Under the pieces are notes generated by a model. It saw nothing but the letters and a program-made list of their open reading frames with translations. It made no database searches and was not told the origin of the DNA. The translations under genes were made by a program, and so were the position numbers. A stretch of 6,019 bases of DNA from Bacteroidota bacterium (GTDB lineage Bacteria; Bacteroidota; Ignavibacteria; T3Sed10-11), in contig SKXH01000217.1 of NCBI GenBank assembly GCA_007128495.1, forward strand, positions 1-6,019. The letters are read 5' to 3'. Below are positions 1-6,019 of this stretch, one piece after another. Positions within the stretch are counted from its first letter, which is position 1; each line of letters starts with the position of its first letter.

Positions 1-1083
1 CCCTTCCGGTTAGGATATAATCGCGTCGAAGGATTATCTATAGGACTCGGTTCAAGAAAACATTTATACTGGGACGGTTCAATGGCGCTGGCATTGTACG
101 GCCAGGCCGGATATGCATTCAAAGCGCATCGATGGCGTGCTCAATTAGGAGCTACACGGCAGTTTGTCGCCGGATCAAATAATTTGCTCGAGCTGGGAGG
201 TGAGATATACACGCTCACCGATACAAAAGATGAATGGATTATTGACAGAGCCGAGAACGATCTCGCTGCATTTTTCCTGCAACGAGATTACCGTGATTAT
301 TATGATCGTGAAGGTTTCTCATTATATGCCGGTCATTATCTCAATACCCATAAGATATCGACGCATCTGCGTGTGCAATATTTAAATGAGCTGCAGTCAA
401 GTATGCGTAACCGTACCGACTGGGCTTTATTCGTGCGTGATCGTTCGTTCAGAGTTAATCCCGATATTGACGAGGGGAGATTGAATGCAATACGTGTGGC
501 ATTGAATGTGAGTTCGGTACGACCGTCGCCGCGTCGAATCAGCGGTTGGCGGGTGCTTACTGCAATGGAATATGCATCTCCATCCCTGAATAGTGATCTG
601 GATTACACGCAGTACATTGTGGATGTTCGCAGATACCAGCCGATATCGAACTATGATAACCTGAATTTGAGGTTGCGTGCCGGCTCGTCCGAGCGTGATC
701 TACCCGTACAACGATCTTATGAGATAGGCGGTCTGGGTACACTGCCCGCCTTTCCTCATAAGATGTTCTTCGGGAACCGGATGGTGCTGATGAATGCGGA
801 ATATATTGTGCGAAGTGATGTGCTTTCACAGCTCGCGTTTATTCCGCGTAATTTTTTGGGTGGTTTAACGTTATTACTTTTTGTTGATTCGGGATGGGTT
901 GGCAATGCAGACCGGAATGCCGGAGTTTTTGGTGGATTTGATGATTTTTCAATAAACAAAATGAAAACGTCGATCGGATTCGGATTTGGATCGCGTGACG
1001 GCAATGCACGGTTAGGGTTTGCCTGGAGGACCGACCGCGCCGAGTCGGCTGTTGTATTTTTCAGGATTGAACGTCCATTCTAA
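1..1083 (+). CDS. Omp85/BamA-TamA-family outer-membrane beta-barrel protein, 3' part (5' end outside window)
   Basis: The reading frame is open from base 1 to the TAA at 1081-1083, so this is the last 360 residues of a longer protein. The ATG at 82 lies inside the barrel and is not the true start. The first visible residues contain YNRVEGLSIGLG, the usual opening of an Omp85-type barrel in FCB-group proteins. Alternating polar/hydrophobic strands follow, with an FRVNPDIDEG strand at about 451-480. An IGGLGT...GNRMVLMNAEY segment at about 724-804 matches the loop-6 region and following strand of the BamA/TamA family. The chain ends in a strand finishing with Phe (FFRIERPF), a typical outer-membrane beta-signal read by the BAM complex. 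Family members insert or export proteins or lipids; the substrate cannot be told here because any N-terminal POTRA or enzyme domain is missing. It converges with the YbbR gene, 20 bases apart. The loop-6 motif is unusual (LPAF rather than the common (V/L)RGF-like form). Confidence 0.82.
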   Translation, partial: PFRLGYNRVEGLSIGLGSRKHLYWDGSMALALYGQAGYAFKAHRWRAQLGATRQFVAGSNNLLELGGEIYTLTDTKDEWIIDRAENDLAAFFLQRDYRDYYDREGFSLYAGHYLNTHKISTHLRVQYLNELQSSMRNRTDWALFVRDRSFRVNPDIDEGRLNAIRVALNVSSVRPSPRRISGWRVLTAMEYASPSLNSDLDYTQYIVDVRRYQPISNYDNLNLRLRAGSSERDLPVQRSYEIGGLGTLPAFPHKMFFGNRMVLMNAEYIVRSDVLSQLAFIPRNFLGGLTLLLFVDSGWVGNADRNAGVFGGFDDFSINKMKTSIGFGFGSRDGNARLGFAWRTDRAESAVVFFRIERPF

Positions 1084-1103
1084 GAGGAAATTTAAAGTTA
1101 GAG

Positions 1104-2030
1104 TTACTGAGATCGCCGTATCACGTATTGTTGCGATTCGGGTGAACGCTGCACTATCCTCACATCGTCGGGACCCTCAATCTGGGCTGTCACTCTACCC
1201 GATGTATCGGCAAGCAGATCGCGATAATGTATTCTCGCTGTGAAATCATCATCCTCAATTGCCGCTAATTGATTTATTCCTCCGCGGATAACCAGATCTA
1301 TTCTGGGTGGTATAATTACAACTTCACGGTTCGCCGGAACACCTTCGACTTCAATCTCCATACCCGAAATCGTTTTTTCTGCAATAGGTTGTACATCAAA
1401 AGATAGTTCGGTAGTTTGGTGTTCAATTGAAACTATTTGTGAAAGTGAATCCGACAATTTTACTGTCTTCCGGACCGGTTCACGAATATCGCGTAGTTCC
1501 ACGGGAACGGTTTTCCATGAATCGAGTTTTTCAAGTAAAGATCCGGCACCCCGCACAATGACACTATCCGGATTTGTTGATACCGGCCCAACTTTGCTGA
1601 AACCGTCGCGGAAAGTAACCTCAACTACAGGTTCGATCGGGAGCCGTTTATCCGACATTTGTTCAAGCTCTATGGTAAATTCAGCCGGTTCTAATTCTGC
1701 AATCTCGATATCGCTCGGTATACGCAGTCGATCTGAGAGATTGGCTGTTGTTCGCACATTGACGGTTGAGCGCTCATTTCCCAGGTCGACCATATACTTA
1801 GTATCTCCACCAAGTTTCATCCCGAGCAGTTTCCATCCTTCGCCCCGTACCCGGGCGCGTATCTTTTCCGGCGGTGGTTCGCGTAACGCTACATTCTGTT
1901 CGAGATTTTCAAGAACAATGGGGATGTCTTTTGTGGTAGTATAATCGAACCCGAGGTTGACGGTAAGCCAAAGTCCGATAGCAAAAATTACCGAAGCAAT
2001 AATAATAGGTGTTCTGTTCAGCTTCTCCAT
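1104..2030 (-). CDS. YbbR-repeat membrane-anchored protein (CdaR-like)
   Basis: A 308-residue protein with a short cytoplasmic N-terminus, one membrane helix at about residues 8-25, and then an extracytoplasmic all-beta region. That region can be read as three YbbR-type repeats (about 34-122, 126-213 and 217-298). Each repeat pairs a DIPI/LPIEP/ISGMEIEVEG-like opening with a later PxxIxxxVRGxxxxL strand, for example PDSVIVRGAGSLLEKL at 154-169 and PPRIDLVIRGGINQL at 241-255. In Firmicutes, YbbR/CdaR binds and modulates the diadenylate cyclase CdaA, and ybbR normally follows cdaA. Here no cyclase precedes it; the gene starts 18 bases after a BMC shell gene and is probably co-transcribed with it. 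The ATG at 2030 places the hydrophobic helix correctly; its ribosome site is weak (AGAAAG directly before the ATG). The family call is firm; a c-di-AMP role is inferred. No terminator hairpin was seen after the stop. Confidence 0.85.
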   Translation of the reverse strand: MEKLNRTPIIIASVIFAIGLWLTVNLGFDYTTTKDIPIVLENLEQNVALREPPPEKIRARVRGEGWKLLGMKLGGDTKYMVDLGNERSTVNVRTTANLSDRLRIPSDIEIAELEPAEFTIELEQMSDKRLPIEPVVEVTFRDGFSKVGPVSTNPDSVIVRGAGSLLEKLDSWKTVPVELRDIREPVRKTVKLSDSLSQIVSIEHQTTELSFDVQPIAEKTISGMEIEVEGVPANREVVIIPPRIDLVIRGGINQLAAIEDDDFTARIHYRDLLADTSGRVTAQIEGPDDVRIVQRSPESQQYVIRRSQ

Positions 2031-2048
2031 CTTTCTGCACGCAAATAA

Positions 2049-2552
2049 TTATCCAAACCGAGCTCGTAACAACTCCTGAATTAATTGTTTTTTATTCGCC
2101 ATCGATATTTGTCTGCCTTGGATCGGCAAATTCTCGACTGAACGAGCAATCGTTCGCAATTGATGCACCGTAAGTTTCTCGAGCTCTGCTTGATACGATG
2201 TAGCATCAACGGCACCCTCGGGTTGAGAAATAGTTTTTTGTTGATGTGTTGCAGACGGTTCTGCAACAACATTATTTAGATTATTTTCAAGTAATGGAAG
2301 CAGTTCATCATGCGGCCGGGGAATTACATGAGTAGATACAAGCTCACCGATTCGTTGTGCAGCGGCGGCACCCGCTTCTACTGCCGAACGTACTGCCGCC
2401 GTTTCACCTGCAAGCTTAATTGTAATAAGTCCGCTGCTCGCGCGGTCCTTACCGATCAATTCAACGTGCGATGTTTTCAGGGCAGCATCGGCTGCTTCGA
2501 TTGCACCGACAAGCCCTCGTGTCTCAATGAGCCCGAGTGCGTATTGGATCAT
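2049..2552 (-). CDS. BMC-H microcompartment shell protein with C-terminal SAP/Rho_N-like extension
   Basis: A 167-residue protein. Residues about 3-88 are one BMC domain: ALGLIETRGLVGAIEAADA at 5-23, the edge lysine equivalent at K26, a pore loop reading R-A-S-S-G at 37-41, and the closing HVIPRPH at 75-81. BMC-H proteins form hexamers that tile the polyhedral protein shell around encapsulated enzymes. Canonical family members end near residue 90-100. This one continues through a polar linker (about 89-119) into a basic, helical-looking module at about 121-165 (LTVHQLRTIAR...ISMANKKQLIQELLRARF). The LxxxQLRxIAR...KKQLIQELL pattern resembles SAP/Rho_N-type nucleic-acid-binding modules. Known extended BMC-H proteins such as EutK (helix-turn-helix-like tail) and PduK offer precedent for added tails. 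It lies 22 bases after its paralogue and 18 before the YbbR gene. No good Shine-Dalgarno is visible before the ATG, so translation may depend on the upstream gene. Shell role is firm; tail function is inferred. Confidence 0.93.
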   Translation of the reverse strand: MIQYALGLIETRGLVGAIEAADAALKTSHVELIGKDRASSGLITIKLAGETAAVRSAVEAGAAAAQRIGELVSTHVIPRPHDELLPLLENNLNNVVAEPSATHQQKTISQPEGAVDATSYQAELEKLTVHQLRTIARSVENLPIQGRQISMANKKQLIQELLRARFG

Positions 2553-2574
2553 GTTCTATTGTGCAATAACACCG

Positions 2575-2871
2575 TTACTTTGAGGCCGGGCGTTGCGGCA
2601 GTATCATTTCCACATCGTTATGGGGACGAGGAATGACGTGTACTGAAACAAGCTCGCCGACACGCTGTGCAGCGGCTGCCCCGGCATCGGTTGCTGCTTT
2701 CACTGCTCCAACGTCACCTCTGACCATCACTGTCACGTACCCTCCGCCGATCGTCTCCTTGCCGAGAAGTGTTACTTTTGCAGCTTTTACCATTGCGTCG
2801 GCTGCTTCTATTGAACCTACTAAACCTTTTGTTTCTACCATTCCAAGAGCATCAAGTGATGAGTCAGGCAT
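2575..2871 (-). CDS. Canonical BMC-H hexameric microcompartment shell protein (PduA/EutM/CcmK-like)
   Basis: A 98-residue single-domain BMC protein of the normal family length. It carries ALGMVETKGLVGSIEAADAM at 8-27, the conserved edge lysine K29 that joins neighbouring hexamers, a pore loop T-I-G-G-G at 40-44, VRGDVGAVKAATDAGAAAA at 50-68, and HVIPRPHNDVE at 78-88. The sequence is close to PduA/EutM/CcmK proteins, whose hexamers form flat shell facets with a central metabolite pore. The Gly-rich pore loop is EutM-like and gives no clear substrate. The ATG at 2871 is preceded by GGAG with a 9-base spacer, the best ribosome site in the window, fitting high expression of a major shell protein. 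It is the first gene of the BMC-BMC-ybbR set, 79 bases after the UXS gene, and may have its own promoter there. No signature enzyme is visible, so the compartment type cannot be assigned. Confidence 0.95.
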   Translation of the reverse strand: MPDSSLDALGMVETKGLVGSIEAADAMVKAAKVTLLGKETIGGGYVTVMVRGDVGAVKAATDAGAAAAQRVGELVSVHVIPRPHNDVEMILPQRPASK

Positions 2872-2880
2872 GGGTGCAAT

Positions 2881-2884
2881 CTCC
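2881..2884 (-). promoter_or_regulatory. Shine-Dalgarno site of the canonical BMC-H gene
   Basis: Read on the minus strand this is GGAG, nine bases before the ATG at 2871. It is a clear anti-16S match, unlike the other minus-strand starts here, which have weak or no such site. It supports the ATG at 2871 as the start. Confidence 0.6.
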
Positions 2885-2950
2885 GTATGATTCTGATTTT
2901 CGTGTTATTAATATTAGATAATCTCAATATAATTAAGGGTCTACAAAATG
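2885..2950 (-). promoter_or_regulatory. AT-rich gap that may hold a promoter for the BMC-BMC-ybbR set
   Basis: The gap between the UXS stop and the BMC-H ribosome site is strongly AT-rich compared with the flanking genes. On the minus strand there is TTGTAG (2946-2941), then a 17-base spacer, then GATTAT, a poor match to -35/-10 boxes. No TAnnTTTG element of the Bacteroidota type was seen. No stem followed by a T-run was found, so transcription from the UXS gene could also read through. The base composition is seen; the promoter is a guess. Confidence 0.2.
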
Positions 2951-3901
2951 TCAATTTTTAAGTTGTTCCTGAAAATATTTCAATGTCCGCATCAGTCCGT
3001 CGCGCCGTTTCACCTGCGGCTCCCATCCGAGAACGTTTTTCGCTTTTGTGATGTCCGGCTGCCGTATTTTCGGATCATCCTGCGGCAGCGGTTCAAATTT
3101 AATTTTACTCGTTGTGCCGGTAATTTTGATGATCTCTTCGGCAAATTGTAACAGGGATATCTCTTCCGGATTTCCGATATTGACCGGGTGTATTTCATCC
3201 GACATCAATAGCCGGTATATCCCCTCGACCAGATCGTCTACATAACAAAAACTCCGGGTCTGAGAACCATCGCCAAACACGGTTAAATTTTCATCTTGTA
3301 GTGCCTGTTTCATGAATGTCGGCAGTGCCCGGCCGTCGTGTAACCGCATACGCGGGCCGTAGGTATTAAAAATACGTACGATTCTTGTATCGAGATTGTG
3401 ATAACGATGGTATGCCATGACCATCGCTTCGGCAAATCGTTTTGCTTCGTCGTAGACACCACGCACCCCGATCGGATTGACATTACCCCAGTAATTCTCC
3501 GGCTGCGGATGAATTTGTGGATCGCCATATACCTCTGATGTTGAAGCGAGCAGAAAACGGGCGTTTTTCTCCTTTGCCAGTCCGAGTGTTTTGTGAGTAC
3601 CGAGTGAACCGACTTTCAGAGTCTGAATCGGTAGTTTCAGATAATCGATCGGGCTGGCAGGTGAAGCGAAGTGAAGTATATAATCCAATTGCCCCTCGAC
3701 GTAAACATAATCGGTCACATTATATTTAATAAACTGAAAATTTTCATTACCCATCAAATGGGCAATATTTTCCATACTGCCGGTGAGCAGGTTGTCCATA
3801 CAAATAACTTTATTTCCTTCGGCAATAAGCCGGTCGCAAAGATGTGAACCTAAAAATCCGGCGCCGCCGGTGACAAGTGAAGTTGGTTGTTTCTCAGGCA
3901 T
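2951..3901 (-). CDS. uxs: UDP-glucuronate decarboxylase (UDP-xylose synthase), SDR family
   Basis: A full-length 316-residue extended SDR enzyme that converts UDP-glucuronate to UDP-xylose and CO2 in the cytoplasm, using tightly bound NAD+. The Rossmann signature is TGGAGFLGS at 11-19, with D36 at the end of strand 2 for the NAD ribose. The TSEVYGDP stretch at 121-128, followed by HPQPENYWGNVNPIGVRG at 131-148, is characteristic of UXS and separates it from dTDP-glucose dehydratases and UDP-glucose epimerases. The catalytic pair is Y150 and K154 (YDEAK). RIFNTYGPRM (176-185), GDGSQTRSFCYVDDLV (210-225), NIGNPEE and the DDPKIRQPDITKAKNVLGWEP tail also fit. Length matches bacterial UXS; no membrane anchor is present. 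The start at 3901 sits directly before the Rossmann strand, with no clear Shine-Dalgarno. Upstream are a heparinase-like gene and a flippase, so the UDP-xylose probably feeds a surface polysaccharide. Confidence 0.95.
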   Translation of the reverse strand: MPEKQPTSLVTGGAGFLGSHLCDRLIAEGNKVICMDNLLTGSMENIAHLMGNENFQFIKYNVTDYVYVEGQLDYILHFASPASPIDYLKLPIQTLKVGSLGTHKTLGLAKEKNARFLLASTSEVYGDPQIHPQPENYWGNVNPIGVRGVYDEAKRFAEAMVMAYHRYHNLDTRIVRIFNTYGPRMRLHDGRALPTFMKQALQDENLTVFGDGSQTRSFCYVDDLVEGIYRLLMSDEIHPVNIGNPEEISLLQFAEEIIKITGTTSKIKFEPLPQDDPKIRQPDITKAKNVLGWEPQVKRRDGLMRTLKYFQEQLKN

Positions 3902-4000
3902 ATATAGCGATGAAATTACTATTGTTAATGGTTGGTTATTTTTAAAATTTATGTAATATCGGATATTTAAATAGAAAATGCAACATAGCTGCCTGGCGGA
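3902..4000 (-). promoter_or_regulatory. AT-rich 99-base gap upstream of the UXS gene
   Basis: This non-coding gap between the heparinase-like stop and the UXS start is markedly AT-rich on both halves. It contains a short perfect inverted repeat, AATATC-G-GATATT, at 3955-3967. A TTGCAT on the minus strand (3983-3978) has no convincing -10 box at the right distance. The gap is too short to hold the missing C-terminal lyase domain of the preceding gene. It could hold a promoter for UXS, but nothing decisive is visible. Confidence 0.2.
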
Positions 4001-5029
4001 TTATATTAAGCGGAAATTCTCAAATCCTTCTGCCCCGAGCAGCCAGAGAGCATCTTCGCTGAAATGTGGATACCGTTTTTTGAGCTCCGGATCATTAAAG
4101 AGTATTGCACCGACCGTCATCAATCCTTTATACATCGGTATCTCTTCGGTGATTGTGTGTCGAAAAACCTGCCGCTCTATTTCCGGTTCACCTTCAATGT
4201 TGGAAAGTGAATAATACATTGTGTGCAGTTTTTTCTTGATTTCAGTGGATCGCGCAATGTTGTTCTTTTCCGACAGAATGTAACTGAGTGTATAAAACTC
4301 AACACGGTTGGCAAATGAGTATGGTTCTATCGCCGGGTCATCAAGTAGTAATGTATTATCGATATATTTTATACTCCTTCTCAGCCACATATCTCCCTTT
4401 TTACTATTTGAAAACAATGTGCCGGTGAACTGCAGTGCGGTCAATAGTGATAATTTTTCGATATTCGAGCTGAATCGTGAATTAGAAAAAATATAGAACC
4501 AGCTCCCGTGTAGAAATATAGTTTTAAAAAAACGCCGGAGAAATTTTTCGTTGATCGATAAATGGTCAGATAAAAAATGGAATCCTGCAATCCAGTTAAT
4601 GGTACGTATGGCGCTCATTTGTAGATCGTACCATCGATCTGATCCAGGCGGATTATGAGCAATCCACCTGTCGATTGCTATCTGAAAATATTCAGGTGCG
4701 TTTGAAATCGGCCTGAGCCAGTATTCTTTTCCGAGCGGAAATATAAACCTGAATGAATCATCAATATTTCCTCGATCGATTGAGGATTTAAGTTCATCTG
4801 CTTCGAGTGAAATTGTTACTTCTGATTGAAATGATGCGAGCAGCGAGAGGAAAAATTCTTTTTTATTCCGGGTTCCGAAAAAAAAACCACCGCCAGTCCC
4901 GGTTAAGTTCGGGGAGGCAAAGCTCGATTGCATCGGCTTGCAGTATACATTCTTCAATTTCCACAAAAATAATAGGATGAAAAGATAGAGGTCTGAGATT
5001 TTTCGTCCCGCCATGTTTTTGTGATTCAA
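4001..5029 (-). CDS. Heparinase II/III-like N-terminal domain protein, shortened and probably non-catalytic
   Basis: A 342-residue protein resembling the N-terminal alpha/alpha-barrel of heparinase II/III-type polysaccharide lyases. Retained landmarks are a basic N-terminus with a LWKLKNV segment, SLEADEL at 74-80, DRWIAHNPP at 120-128 and RWYDLQMSAIRTINWI at 132-147 (matching the NP...NW...M..AIR..NWI core). FLHGSWFYI at 172-180 and DALWLLGAEGF at 326-336 also fit. The usual Asn-His pair reads S-N-I at 188-190; the DG..E.S..YH segment reads DDPAIEPYSFANR at 230-242; the P.iGD.D.G segment is EIPMYKGLMTVG. The WE(L)xR region is missing and the protein stops right after WLLG, where a beta-sandwich lyase domain normally follows. 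It therefore looks like a pseudoenzyme or a decaying gene, yet the frame is intact. The start is TTG at 5029, one base after the flippase stop and 6 bases after GGAA; ATG at 5014 is the alternative. Family assignment is from memory of motifs. Confidence 0.65.
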   Translation of the reverse strand: MNHKNMAGRKISDLYLFILLFLWKLKNVYCKPMQSSFASPNLTGTGGGFFFGTRNKKEFFLSLLASFQSEVTISLEADELKSSIDRGNIDDSFRFIFPLGKEYWLRPISNAPEYFQIAIDRWIAHNPPGSDRWYDLQMSAIRTINWIAGFHFLSDHLSINEKFLRRFFKTIFLHGSWFYIFSNSRFSSNIEKLSLLTALQFTGTLFSNSKKGDMWLRRSIKYIDNTLLLDDPAIEPYSFANRVEFYTLSYILSEKNNIARSTEIKKKLHTMYYSLSNIEGEPEIERQVFRHTITEEIPMYKGLMTVGAILFNDPELKKRYPHFSEDALWLLGAEGFENFRLI

Positions 5030-5030
5030 T

Positions 5031-6019
5031 TTATTTTCCGGAATAATGTTTCAACAGCGCTTTTTTATAATAAAACACCGTCATGATTAATCCGAGTGCT
5101 GCGGTAATAACTTGTGCCCAGGCGACACCAGTAATCCCGATCGATTGTAACAAAAGATAACTTAACAGCAGACCTATCGGTGTTGTTATTGCAACGACGA
5201 TGAAGTTATATTTCATAAGTCCAAGTCCGAGAAGCGCTATTCCCATGACGGCATACGCCGACCATAAAATATATTTCAATATTAATATCGATAAATAGGT
5301 AACCGTTGGAATATACTCTGTACCGTAGTACAGGTGAACCAGTACGTAAGCAGCGATAACAACAAGGAGCGATACGCCGATACTCAAAAAGATGGTCCGG
5401 AGTTGAATCCGGCGTACCTGTTTCCTGAACCAGGACTCCTCATCTGCCCGCTCGGTTAAATACGGTGTCCATACCTGCTGAACGGTTGCGGTAACCTGTA
5501 CTGCACCGAATAAAAATAGGGTTGCAAGTGCATAGTAGCCGATAGCATCCCGGTCAGGTGAGAAGTGATCGAGAATGAACATATCTGCAAATTTGCTTAT
5601 TGTACTTATACCGTTAGAGAACATACTGTATACGGCGATAGCCATAAATCCTGCCGGTGCCTGTATTGATGGTGCCCGTAAAAACGATGTACCCGTTTGC
5701 CAGAGCAGCGGTATGATTCCGACGATGTATGCGCCAATTGATGCAAATATAAATCCCGGGAATCCCCATATATAGGTACAAATAATGATAAGCAGAAATG
5801 CCTGGAGCTTAATGATCGCCTGCGCCCGTGCCATTTCTTTGATCTTTTTTAATGCCTGCAGAAATGCGATGAATAATTCCGTGCCGGCAGCAAATGGAAT
5901 GATTAATGCATAAATGATCAGCCATTGTGCAACGTGTGCCGATGACGTCAAATAGCCGTTTTTTGCAAGAACAGCAACGAAGAGGTAGGTGATAACTGAA
6001 ATGACGAGCGCCCGGCTAA
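5031..6019 (-). CDS. Wzx/MATE-like (MOP superfamily) polysaccharide flippase, C-terminal part (5' end outside window)
   Basis: The frame is open from the right window edge to the TAA at 5033-5031, giving 328 residues of a longer protein. The TTG at 5951 is internal: the upstream codons continue a membrane helix (LVISVITYLFVAVLA). About ten hydrophobic segments are visible, in the pairwise pattern of the MOP flippase superfamily. A FADMFILDHFSPDRDAIGYY stretch near the middle matches the Asp-containing helix and following G-Y-Y/A turn typical of Wzx/O-antigen and exopolysaccharide transporters. The C-terminus is short and basic (KKALLKHYSGK), expected on the cytoplasmic side. Such proteins move lipid-linked oligosaccharide units across the inner membrane. 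Family length is usually 420-500 residues, so roughly the first three or four helices are missing. The next gene begins one base after the stop, showing translational coupling in a polysaccharide operon. The substrate is unknown; the downstream UXS suggests a xylose-containing unit. Confidence 0.85.
   Translation of the reverse strand, partial: SRALVISVITYLFVAVLAKNGYLTSSAHVAQWLIIYALIIPFAAGTELFIAFLQALKKIKEMARAQAIIKLQAFLLIIICTYIWGFPGFIFASIGAYIVGIIPLLWQTGTSFLRAPSIQAPAGFMAIAVYSMFSNGISTISKFADMFILDHFSPDRDAIGYYALATLFLFGAVQVTATVQQVWTPYLTERADEESWFRKQVRRIQLRTIFLSIGVSLLVVIAAYVLVHLYYGTEYIPTVTYLSILILKYILWSAYAVMGIALLGLGLMKYNFIVVAITTPIGLLLSYLLLQSIGITGVAWAQVITAALGLIMTVFYYKKALLKHYSGK

Noticed and set aside
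1031..1048. CCGAC...GTCGG hairpin followed by TGTTGTATTTTT, resembling a rho-independent terminator
   Set aside because: It lies inside the outer-membrane protein gene, more than 30 bases before the stop, with a 5-bp stem only; on the other strand no T-run follows.
82..1083. Outer-membrane protein starting at the ATG at 82
   Set aside because: The frame is open from base 1 and the preceding residues contain the conserved YNRVEG barrel motif.
1558..1944. 128-codon plus-strand frame opposite the YbbR gene
   Set aside because: Ser/Arg-rich shadow of a well-supported YbbR coding region; no ribosome site or recognisable motif.
2310..2890. Plus-strand open frames lying opposite the two BMC genes
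   Set aside because: They are antisense shadows of strongly conserved BMC coding sequence, low-complexity Ala/Thr/Ser or Cys-rich, with no family resemblance.
3955..3967. Inverted repeat AATATC-G-GATATT upstream of UXS as an operator
   Set aside because: A 6-bp AT-rich dyad is easily expected by chance in this composition and no second copy was seen.
5031..5951. Flippase starting at the TTG at 5951
   Set aside because: The frame stays open to the window edge and encodes another membrane helix, so the true start lies outside the window.

Overview
The window looks like a chromosomal segment of a diderm (outer-membrane-bearing) bacterium of moderate GC content. An Omp85-type beta-barrel with a C-terminal phenylalanine points to a Gram-negative envelope. 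The barrel style (opening YNRVEG motif, FRVNPDIDEG strand), the weak Shine-Dalgarno sequences and the polysaccharide genes would suit the FCB superphylum and its candidate-phylum relatives. That placement is an inference; no rRNA or other strong marker is present.

Layout. On the + strand, positions 1-1083 hold the C-terminal part of an Omp85/BamA-TamA-like outer-membrane barrel, cut by the window start. It converges with a run of six minus-strand genes that fills the rest of the window. In transcription order (right to left) these are: a Wzx/MATE-like polysaccharide flippase cut by the right edge (6019-5031); a shortened, motif-poor relative of the heparinase II/III N-terminal domain (5029-4001); a UDP-glucuronate decarboxylase making UDP-xylose (3901-2951); a canonical bacterial microcompartment hexamer protein, BMC-H (2871-2575); a second BMC-H with a C-terminal SAP/Rho_N-like extension (2552-2049); and a membrane-anchored YbbR-repeat protein of the CdaR type (2030-1104). 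No gap exceeds 100 bases. No RNA genes, mobile elements or CRISPR arrays were seen.

How the genes fit together. Flippase, heparinase-like protein and UXS form the end of a surface-polysaccharide locus: nucleotide-sugar supply, a uronic-acid-polymer-lyase-like scaffold, and export of lipid-linked repeat units. The BMC-H pair plus the YbbR protein form a second, tightly spaced set (gaps of 22 and 18 bases). Within the window the shell genes have no encapsulated enzyme beside them, so this may be a satellite shell locus or the edge of a larger one. The most interesting points are the apparently non-catalytic heparinase relative, the BMC-H with a putative nucleic-acid-binding tail, and the coupling of shell genes to a YbbR protein instead of to cdaA.
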